NCBI GenBank assembly: GCA_025938055.1 | Contig: JAICQC010000012.1 | Location: 1 to 29,095 of the forward strand | Direction of reading: 5' to 3' | DNA: 29,095 bases | Origin: Anaerolineales bacterium | Lineage (GTDB): Bacteria; Chloroflexota; Anaerolineae; Anaerolineales; Villigracilaceae | Shown here: one piece after another, positions 23,498 to 29,095 of the stretch | Numbering within the stretch: position 1 is the first letter of the stretch | Layout: each line of letters starts with the position of its first letter | Translations under genes and position numbers: made by a program | Notes under the pieces: model-generated | Seen by the model: the letters and a program-made list of their open reading frames with translations, nothing else | Databases searched by the model: none | What the model was told of the DNA's origin: nothing

Positions 23498-23514
23498 CGT
23501 CTCCCTTCTATAAT
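23486..23514 (+). promoter_or_regulatory. Promoter for the FHA/SEDS operon
   Basis: -10 TATAAT (23509-23514) with a weak -35 TTGCAG (23486-23491) at 17 nt. The -35 box is the 3' arm of the preceding terminator. AAGGTGAGGG lies shortly before the fhaA-like ATG at 23553. Confidence 0.6.
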
Positions 23515-23552
23515 AACGGCGTTGTCCAACCAAGATAAGGTGAGGGCGTTTC

Positions 23553-24416
23553 ATGATACTAAAACTTGATCAACTGGAAGCCAAATTGCAGAAGCTGGTT
23601 GAAGATCAGCTAGCCGGGATACTGCCAGGACTTAAACTGGAGGACCGGATCATTCAGCGCCTGGCGTCTGCTGTAAAGGAAAACATTGTCCAGCAGAAGG
23701 ATGACCGGGCGATCGCCCCCAACGAATACACGCTGATCGTGGCAACCGACACCTCGCCGATGTGGAAGGAACAAACCACGATCGAAGCATTGAAAAACAT
23801 CATCACGACAGCCAGCCGGGATGTGGGTCTGAAGTTCGTCACACAGCCTACGATCAATATCACCACAGATGACACATTCTCGTCAGATGAGATCAAAGTG
23901 ATTGCCTCTCATCGGCTCGAGCCGGTCGGGAATACACAGGGGATGCAAGCCGCGACCGGGAAGGAGGAAGGGGCAGAAGCCGATAACATTCCCGAAAATG
24001 CATTCCTCATCATCGAGGGCGTGAAGGTCCATCCTCTCAATGAATCGGTTGTGAACATTGGACGCCGGCTGGAAAACCAGCTCGTGATCGATGACCCGCG
24101 CGTCTCGCGCAACCATGCCCAGCTGCGCGCGATCAAGGGACGCTTCGTCCTGTTCGACCTGAATTCCACTGGCGGCACGTTTGTGAACGGTCAGCGCACC
24201 AGCCAGACCGTCCTCTATCCGGGTGATGTGATTTCACTGGCTGGCGTGGCGCTGATCTTCGGTCAGGACAACCCGCCGCCGCGTCCGGACCTGGCGAGCA
24301 CATCGCCACTCAACCCGGACCCCGGAACCAGCGAACGGCCCACCGCAACCGTTGAGCACAATACCGTGGACCTCAGCAAGGGCGCCCAGGAAAGAGAAGA
24401 TAGATCCGATACATGA
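23553..24416 (+). CDS. FHA-domain protein with DUF3662-type N-terminus (FhaA-like)
   Basis: 287 aa. The N-terminal 115 residues match the FhaA_N/DUF3662 pattern (LEAKLQKLVEDQLAGIL, then IAPNEYTLIVATDTSP). The FHA domain spans about 150-240: VNIGRRLENQLVIDDP, SRNHAQLRAIKGRFVLFDL, NSTGGTFVNG and the conserved GDVISLAGVALIFG. The Arg, Ser-Arg-Asn-His and Asn residues that read phosphothreonine are present. The tail (about 45 residues) is Pro/Thr/Ser rich. In Actinobacteria FhaA sits with FhaB, RodA, a PBP and PknB and recruits phosphorylated cell-wall factors; the similar company here suggests the same job. Its stop overlaps the next start (ATGA). No kinase or PP2C gene is in the window. Confidence 0.9.
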   Translation: MILKLDQLEAKLQKLVEDQLAGILPGLKLEDRIIQRLASAVKENIVQQKDDRAIAPNEYTLIVATDTSPMWKEQTTIEALKNIITTASRDVGLKFVTQPTINITTDDTFSSDEIKVIASHRLEPVGNTQGMQAATGKEEGAEADNIPENAFLIIEGVKVHPLNESVVNIGRRLENQLVIDDPRVSRNHAQLRAIKGRFVLFDLNSTGGTFVNGQRTSQTVLYPGDVISLAGVALIFGQDNPPPRPDLASTSPLNPDPGTSERPTATVEHNTVDLSKGAQEREDRSDT

Positions 24417-24889
24417 TTGCCACTGTTGTTCTGTTGCTGCGACTCATCCTGGCAATTGCACTGTATGCATTCCTGGGGTGGGCGCTCTGGAATCTACTGC
24501 GGGAACTGAAACAGCAAGGCGATAAGCTGGCAAACCAGAAAAAACCTGCCATCAGCCTGACTATTAAACCGGAACAAGGTAGTGAGGCGGTGCAGCAATT
24601 TTCTCAACCCCAGATTATGATCGGGCGTGACACTAACTGTGACCTGACCATGATGGATGAGGCATTGTCTGCCCATCATGCCCGCCTGACCCACCATCAT
24701 GGGCAGTGGTGGCTCGAAGACCTGAACTCCACCAACGGGACATTCCTTAACCGTGAAAAACTAACCACGTCGGCGGTCGTGATCACAGGTGACAGCTTCA
24801 AATGTGGGAATACGATTTTCAGCATTGAGGTCGAAGACAGCGATGGACTATCCTCCATGACGGCGCTCGAAAGCGGAGGTCAAGGATGA
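24413..24889 (+). CDS. Membrane-anchored FHA-domain protein (FhaB-like)
   Basis: 158 aa. One N-terminal helix (residues 3-28, VVLLLRLILAIALYAFLGWAL) is followed by a short charged linker and an FHA domain: IMIGRDTNCDLTMMDEALSA, HHARLTHHHGQWWLEDL, NSTNGTFLN and GDSFKCGNTIFSIE. The topology (helix, then a cytosolic FHA) equals FhaB/FipA of Actinobacteria. The phosphothreonine-reading Arg and the NSTNGT loop are intact, though the SxxH serine is Ala-His-His. It overlaps both neighbours by 4 nt (ATGA). Likely reads the phosphorylation state of a cell-wall or division regulator at the membrane. Confidence 0.9.
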   Translation: MIATVVLLLRLILAIALYAFLGWALWNLLRELKQQGDKLANQKKPAISLTIKPEQGSEAVQQFSQPQIMIGRDTNCDLTMMDEALSAHHARLTHHHGQWWLEDLNSTNGTFLNREKLTTSAVVITGDSFKCGNTIFSIEVEDSDGLSSMTALESGGQG

Positions 24890-25749
24890 CCGAGCAGGTG
24901 ACTCTCGCAATCATCGGTGGTTCGGGGTTGTATGAAATGCCCGGACTTAGCGATACACATGAACTCAATGTCAGTACACCTTTTGGGAAGGCGAGCGCGC
25001 CGATCGTTGTGGGAACCCTGGAAGGCGAACGTGTTGCCTTTCTGGCACGGCACGGCATCGGGCACCACATCACCCCGACGGAGATACCCTACCGCGCCAA
25101 TATCTATGCGCTGAAAAGCCTGGGCGCAGAGCGCATCGTCAGCATTAGTGCCTGCGGGTCGCTGCAGGCGGAATTCGCACCCGGCCATATCGTCATCCCC
25201 GACCAGATCTACGACAACACTCATGCAAGGGCACGATCATTTTTCGGCGAGGGTTTCGTGGCACATATCAGCGTGGCAGATCCCTTTTGCTCCGATCTCT
25301 CCGACCAGTTGGCATCAGCCGTTGATTCGGCAGGCGGCGTCACGCATCGCGGCGGTTCGTTAATCACGATCGAAGGTCCCCGCTTTTCAACGAAAGCTGA
25401 ATCCAACACATACCGTGCCTGGGGCATGTCTATCATCGGCATGACCGCCTCTCCCGAGGCATTCCTGGCGCGTGAAGCCGAGATATGCTACGCCACGATG
25501 GCACATGTAACAGACTACGACGTCTGGCATGTCAGCGAGGCGCCAGTGACCGTCGAAATGGTCATCCAGACGTTGAACAAAAATACAGCGATCGCGCAGG
25601 AAGCCGTACGCATTCTCGCCAGCCAGTTGAAGCCGGAACGAGACTGTGACTGTGAGCACGCCCTGTCTACGGCGCTGATCACCCACAAGGATGCAATCCC
25701 TGCAGGCACGCGCCATAAGCTGGATCTGCTTGTCAAAAAGTACCTGTAA
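24886..25749 (+). CDS. mtnP: S-methyl-5'-thioadenosine phosphorylase
   Basis: Splits methylthioadenosine with phosphate into adenine and methylthioribose-1-phosphate (methionine and purine salvage, cytoplasm). 287 aa, the usual length. Motifs: IIGGSGLYEMPG with the phosphate loop, FLARHGIGHHITP, ACGSLQ, GPRFSTKAESNTYRAWG and IIGMTASPEAFLAREAEICY followed by TDYD, which favours MTA over inosine phosphorylase specificity (Asp in TDYD). The ATG at 24886 overlaps the fhaB-like stop by 4 nt, and its stop abuts the next ATG (TAAATG). A nucleoside salvage gene inside a cell-wall operon is functionally out of place but is clearly co-transcribed. Confidence 0.93.
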   Translation: MTEQVTLAIIGGSGLYEMPGLSDTHELNVSTPFGKASAPIVVGTLEGERVAFLARHGIGHHITPTEIPYRANIYALKSLGAERIVSISACGSLQAEFAPGHIVIPDQIYDNTHARARSFFGEGFVAHISVADPFCSDLSDQLASAVDSAGGVTHRGGSLITIEGPRFSTKAESNTYRAWGMSIIGMTASPEAFLAREAEICYATMAHVTDYDVWHVSEAPVTVEMVIQTLNKNTAIAQEAVRILASQLKPERDCDCEHALSTALITHKDAIPAGTRHKLDLLVKKYL

Positions 25750-28173
25750 ATGAACAGAGTGATACAGGGCAACCTGCTAAAACTGGCGGCTGCCTTTCTT
25801 TTTTTGCAAGCCCTGCTCATGACGCTCGCCCCGGGCGTCCGCCTACGCACTTGGGATGCGGATTTCCGTTGGACACACTGGATCGGCTTTTTTATCTGGG
25901 GGCTTTTCATTCTGCGCGCTCACCGTTCCATTCTCAGGCAGTTGCCCGATTCCGACCCTTATCTTTTCCCGATGACCGCCTTCCTGACCGGGTGGGGTAT
26001 GCTCACCGTCTGGAGGCTGGATCCCGCCTTTGGCGCGCGCCAGGCGCTCTGGCTGGTGGTGAGTATTCTCGTCTTTTTGTTCGGGCTGGGTCTGCCCTCT
26101 ACGCTGGACTTTCTGCGTAAGTACAAATATCTGCTCCTCAGCAGCGGGCTCTTCCTCACGGGGCTCACGCTGATTTTTGGAACCAACCCGATCGGGTATG
26201 GTCCGCGTTTGTGGCTGGGATGCTGCGGCTTATACTTTCAACCTTCCGAGCCGCTCAAGCTTTTGCTCGTGGCATACCTCGCCTCCTACCTGGCGGACCG
26301 GCTTCCCATTCATCTGAATACAATGCCTCTGATCTATCCCACGCTGTTGTTGAGCGGCATTGCCATCCTGTTATTGCTCTTCCAGCGTGACCTCGGCACG
26401 GCGTCCATTTTTATTGCGCTCTACACCATCGTTATCTACCTGGCAACAGGCCGCCGCCGGACGATCTTCATCAGCACCGTCATGCTGGCATTCATGGGCG
26501 TCGTCGGCTATTACTTTGTCGACATCATTCAGGCGCGGATCGATTCATGGATCAATCCCTGGAACGACCCGGAAGGACGTTCGTACCAGATCATTCAATC
26601 CCTGCTCGCGATTGCAAACGGAGGACTGGATGGTCGCGGACCCGGGTTGGGAAGCCCGGCGCTGGTTCCGGTGGCGATCTCCGATTTTATCTTCGCGGCG
26701 ATCGCAGAAGAGACAGGTCTGATTGGGACGGTGGGCTTGATCGCCATCTTTGGAGTGATCCTGGTTCGAGGTCTGCGAGCCGCCCTGCGCGCGCCGGATA
26801 TTTTCCGCCGTCTGCTCGGCGCGGGTGTGACATCTTACCTCGGCGTGCAGGCTCTGCTCATCATCGGCGGGAACCTGCGTTTGCTGCCGCTGACCGGCGT
26901 GACCCTCCCGTTCATTTCCTACGGAGGCTCGTCGCTGCTGACCTCCTTCATCGCCCTGCTGATTCTCCTGCACATCGGAAACCACCTGGATGAAGAGCCA
27001 GCGCCGCTCCCGAAGCCTCAGCCTTACGTTGCGCTCGGGGCGTTCCTGTCGCTGGGGCTGTTCATCGCCGCGCTGTCGAATGGCTGGTGGGCGGTGGTGC
27101 GCGGACCTGACCTGCTCACCCGCCCAGACAATCCACGCCGCATCATCGAAGACCGTTACGTGCCGCGCGGCGAGCTTTTCGATAGATCGAACAATTTCAT
27201 CAACAGCACCGAAGGGGAAACCGGCAGTTATACGCGGGTCTATCACTACCCGGACCTTGCGCCAGTGACGGGCTACAACCACCCCATCTACGGGCAGGCA
27301 GGACTCGAAGCCTCCCTGGATGAGTATCTGCGCGGCTTGCGAGGCAATCCCGCTGCTACGATCTGGTGGAATCACTTGCTGTACGGCATGTCGCCGGATG
27401 GACTGGACATCCGCCTCAGCCTGGACCTGCTGCTTCAGGCGCGCGCCGACAAGCTGATGGAAGACCAGCGCGGCGCTATAGTGCTGTTGAACGCGCAGAG
27501 CGGCGAGGTGTTCGTTATGTCGTCGCACCCCTCCTTCGACCCAGCCGACTTAAATGAAATCGGGACACAACTCAATGACGACCCTGACAAGCCGCTGATC
27601 AACCGCGCCGCGCAGGGACTCTATCCCACCGGAGGGCTGGCTGAACTGTTCGGTCGGGCGCTTTACGGCGAGACGACGATTTCCGCCGCGCAACGGCAGA
27701 CCGTTTATCAAACGTTCAATCTGACCCGCGCGCCCCTCTTGCGAATACATGTGGCGGAGCCCATCTTGAACACGCAGGAGCAGGAGTTGCATGTTTCACC
27801 GCTGCAGGTGGCGCTGGCATCCGCGGCGTTGAGCAACCATGGGACCCTCCCAGCGCCGCGTATTGCAACGGCAGTGAACACCCCGAACGATGGCTGGGTG
27901 GTGCTCCCGGCATTGGGAACGCCCTTTGAAGCCATCCCCGCTTTGGCTGCAGATGAGGCGGCTCAATCTCTGACCGCCGATGGACAAAGTTACTGGGAGT
28001 ACGTTGTGGAGGCAGAGAGCGCCGAGTCGCCGGTGACGTGGTTTATCGGAGGGACGCCTCCCAACTGGCAGGCATCCCCGATGGTGGTGGTAGTTTTGCT
28101 GGAGCAGCATAACGTGCAACTCGCAGAGGAGATCGGCAGGGAGCTGCTGGCAACAGCGATGAACCCACAATAA
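25750..28173 (+). CDS. SEDS (FtsW/RodA) protein fused to a degenerate class B penicillin-binding domain
   Basis: 807 aa. Residues 1-425 are a SEDS peptidoglycan polymerase with about ten helices: WINPWNDPEGRSYQIIQSLL, then ISDFIFAAIAEETG with the catalytic Asp312, and TLPFISYGGSSLL. A further helix near 430-450 leads to an outside domain with the class B PBP pedestal landmarks VPRGELFDRSNN and YGQAGLEASLDEYLRG (about 470-535). A transpeptidase-like domain follows. Where active enzymes have YPPGSTFK this one has YPTGGLAE (residues 625-632), so both Ser and Lys of SxxK are gone, and no KTG triad is found before TWFIGG. The fold and the ending SPMVVVVLLEQ remain. Polymerase activity is expected, crosslinking is not; the PBP part may only activate the SEDS part. 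Confidence 0.9.
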   Translation: MNRVIQGNLLKLAAAFLFLQALLMTLAPGVRLRTWDADFRWTHWIGFFIWGLFILRAHRSILRQLPDSDPYLFPMTAFLTGWGMLTVWRLDPAFGARQALWLVVSILVFLFGLGLPSTLDFLRKYKYLLLSSGLFLTGLTLIFGTNPIGYGPRLWLGCCGLYFQPSEPLKLLLVAYLASYLADRLPIHLNTMPLIYPTLLLSGIAILLLLFQRDLGTASIFIALYTIVIYLATGRRRTIFISTVMLAFMGVVGYYFVDIIQARIDSWINPWNDPEGRSYQIIQSLLAIANGGLDGRGPGLGSPALVPVAISDFIFAAIAEETGLIGTVGLIAIFGVILVRGLRAALRAPDIFRRLLGAGVTSYLGVQALLIIGGNLRLLPLTGVTLPFISYGGSSLLTSFIALLILLHIGNHLDEEPAPLPKPQPYVALGAFLSLGLFIAALSNGWWAVVRGPDLLTRPDNPRRIIEDRYVPRGELFDRSNNFINSTEGETGSYTRVYHYPDLAPVTGYNHPIYGQAGLEASLDEYLRGLRGNPAATIWWNHLLYGMSPDGLDIRLSLDLLLQARADKLMEDQRGAIVLLNAQSGEVFVMSSHPSFDPADLNEIGTQLNDDPDKPLINRAAQGLYPTGGLAELFGRALYGETTISAAQRQTVYQTFNLTRAPLLRIHVAEPILNTQEQELHVSPLQVALASAALSNHGTLPAPRIATAVNTPNDGWVVLPALGTPFEAIPALAADEAAQSLTADGQSYWEYVVEAESAESPVTWFIGGTPPNWQASPMVVVVLLEQHNVQLAEEIGRELLATAMNPQ

Positions 28174-28201
28174 AGCATAGATTGCCGACATGGATTAAAC
28201 A

Positions 28202-28232
28202 AAAAGAACCAGGCGAGCTGCCTGGTTCTTTT
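28202..28232. terminator. Bidirectional intrinsic terminator
   Basis: AAAAGAACCAGGC (28202-28214), loop GAGCT, GCCTGGTTCTTTT (28220-28232). The 13-bp stem lies between the convergent SEDS/PBP and ferredoxin genes and has A/T tracts on both sides. Confidence 0.92.
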
Positions 28233-28247
28233 CTTCCTTGCGTTTCG

Positions 28248-28661
28248 TTACCTGCCGTCATCCACATCTTTCGCTGAATAGCCGGGACCGGTCTTGAAGA
28301 AATCATAGTTCGGCTGGATATCGGGTGTGAAGTCGACGACTTCGCCTGCTTCCAGTTGCCTGACCGTATCCAGCACGATGGGGCCACCGTGATGGTTTGT
28401 GCCTTCGAAGTGACCCGTCAGATTGGCGAGGCTGATATATTCGCCGCCTTTGGCGGTGTATGCAGAGGGGACTTCATCTTCAGGGAAGATGGCAGCGAAA
28501 GGACATTCAGGAACACAGGCACCGCAGTCAATACAGGTATCCGGATCGATATAGATCCAGGGCCATTCATTGATAGGCTGACCGGGGATCATACATTCCA
28601 CAGGGCAAACGTCGATACAACCGCGGTCACGAACGCATAGGCTTGTGATGATATGTGTCAT
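28248..28661 (-). CDS. Dicluster ferredoxin (two iron-sulfur clusters)
   Basis: 137 aa cytoplasmic electron carrier. First half-motif: C9-x5-C15-x3-C19-P-x2-C23 (LCVRDRGCIDVCPVEC). Second: C43-x2-C46-x2-C49-x3-C53-P (CIDCGACVPECP). The layout recalls the bacterial-type and seven-iron ferredoxins, but the first gap (five residues) is shorter than the seven of typical 7Fe proteins. After the clusters there is a C-terminal extension of about 80 residues (EDEVPSAYTAKGGEYISLAN onward) with no motif known to me. The ATG at 28661 follows AAGGAG. Its partner enzyme is not identifiable from the neighbourhood. Confidence 0.9.
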   Translation of the reverse strand: MTHIITSLCVRDRGCIDVCPVECMIPGQPINEWPWIYIDPDTCIDCGACVPECPFAAIFPEDEVPSAYTAKGGEYISLANLTGHFEGTNHHGGPIVLDTVRQLEAGEVVDFTPDIQPNYDFFKTGPGYSAKDVDDGR

Positions 28662-28702
28662 TGGAATCTCTCCTTGATAGGAAGGTGCAAGCGATAACCG
28701 CT

Positions 28703-28731
28703 ATTATATCCCGCTTGTGAGGACTTCGGAA
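28703..28731 (-). promoter_or_regulatory. Ferredoxin promoter
   Basis: Minus-strand -10 TATAAT (28708-28703). A -35 at 17 nt would be TTCCGA (28731-28726), a poor match. The -10 box is convincing, the -35 is not. Confidence 0.5.
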
Positions 28732-28786
28732 GCCTGCCAGGTTTCAGGGGTGATTCGTGAAGGAAAGGCTGCCGGGTCGTCATCGC

Positions 28787-29095
28787 TTAGCCATTGTAGC
28801 GGTCAGCGACCGCATCCCAATTGACAACATTCCACCAGTTCGAGATGTATTCGGGGCGACGGTTTTGATATTTCAAATAGTAAGCATGCTCCCAGACATC
28901 GATGCCCAGGATGGGGGTCGAGCCGTCGGAGACCGGCGTATCCTGATTCGCAGTGGAGACGACTGCCAGCCCATCGCCCTTTTTGACCAGCCACGCCCAG
29001 CCCGAACCGAAGCGCGTGGTGGCAGCCTTTGCGAACTCTTCCTTGAACGCATCGACGGAACCGAAGGCGGCCTCGAGCGCCTTGGTCAACTCCCC
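28787..29095 (-). CDS. Superoxide dismutase, Fe/Mn family, C-terminal part (N-terminus outside the window)
   Basis: About 103 C-terminal residues are seen. Signature [20 protein letters not shown] with the metal-binding Asp and His, preceded by [15 protein letters not shown] and STANQDTPV. It converts superoxide to oxygen and peroxide. The end [16 protein letters not shown] is typical. The reading frame continues past position 29095 ([12 protein letters not shown]), so the TTG at 29089 is not a start. Whether the metal is Fe or Mn cannot be told from this part. Confidence 0.96.
   Translation of the reverse strand, partial: GELTKALEAAFGSVDAFKEEFAKAATTRFGSGWAWLVKKGDGLAVVSTANQDTPVSDGSTPILGIDVWEHAYYLKYQNRRPEYISNWWNVVNWDAVADRYNG

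Noticed and set aside
26545..27528. 327-aa minus-strand ORF rich in Arg, Gln and His
   Set aside because: Antisense shadow of the SEDS/PBP gene; composition is that of a reversed high-GC frame.
1..29095. tRNA, rRNA, CRISPR, prophage or insertion-sequence content
   Set aside because: No cloverleaf, repeat-spacer array, transposase or phage gene was found on either strand; the window reads as ordinary chromosome with an unusual envelope locus.

Overview
The window (about 29 kb, no RNA genes, no insertion sequence, no CRISPR array) looks like a chromosomal segment of a Chloroflexota bacterium, probably Anaerolineae. This placement is inference. It rests on the gene mix: FhaA/FhaB-like FHA proteins in an operon with a cell-wall SEDS protein, a bacterial SUI1/YciH factor, a K+-independent membrane pyrophosphatase, PT-rich surface SH3b proteins, and short intergenic-type repeats that also appear inside genes. 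No phylogeny could be run.

Left part (1-5111, minus strand). A membrane-anchored ABC exporter runs off the left edge. Upstream of it is a complete-looking attenuator: a promoter, a 23-codon leader ORF, mutually exclusive RNA segments and an intrinsic terminator ending 18 nt before the exporter start. Upstream again are a SUI1 factor and a 1008-aa flavin/iron-sulfur oxidoreductase.

Centre (5144-14960, minus strand). This is the most unusual region. Three times over, a small polytopic membrane protein is followed directly by a Tat-exported alkaline-phosphatase-superfamily enzyme of about 510 aa. These enzymes resemble sulfatases but have Thr where a sulfatase needs Cys or Ser, so they look like phosphotransferases or phosphodiesterases (a split version of the LtaS/MdoB design). 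The same region holds a sulfotransferase, a COG3379-type phosphodiesterase, a 53-aa membrane peptide and phosphoglycerate mutase. I infer an envelope polymer or lipid modification locus. It has two clear promoters, one before the third module and one before the 53-aa gene.

Right part (15319-29095). In order: mutS (+, probably leaderless); an exopolysaccharide-type sugar transferase (-); the proton pyrophosphatase hppA (-), divergent from an A-type iron-sulfur carrier (+); two tandem exported SH3b proteins (-), divergent from a zinc-ribbon protein (+); and a tight four-gene operon fhaA-fhaB-mtnP-SEDS/PBP fusion (+). In the last gene the SEDS half keeps its catalytic Asp, but the transpeptidase half has lost the Ser and Lys of SxxK. 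The window ends with a dicluster ferredoxin (-) and the C-terminal part of an Fe/Mn superoxide dismutase (-). Intrinsic terminators separate most of the transcription units.
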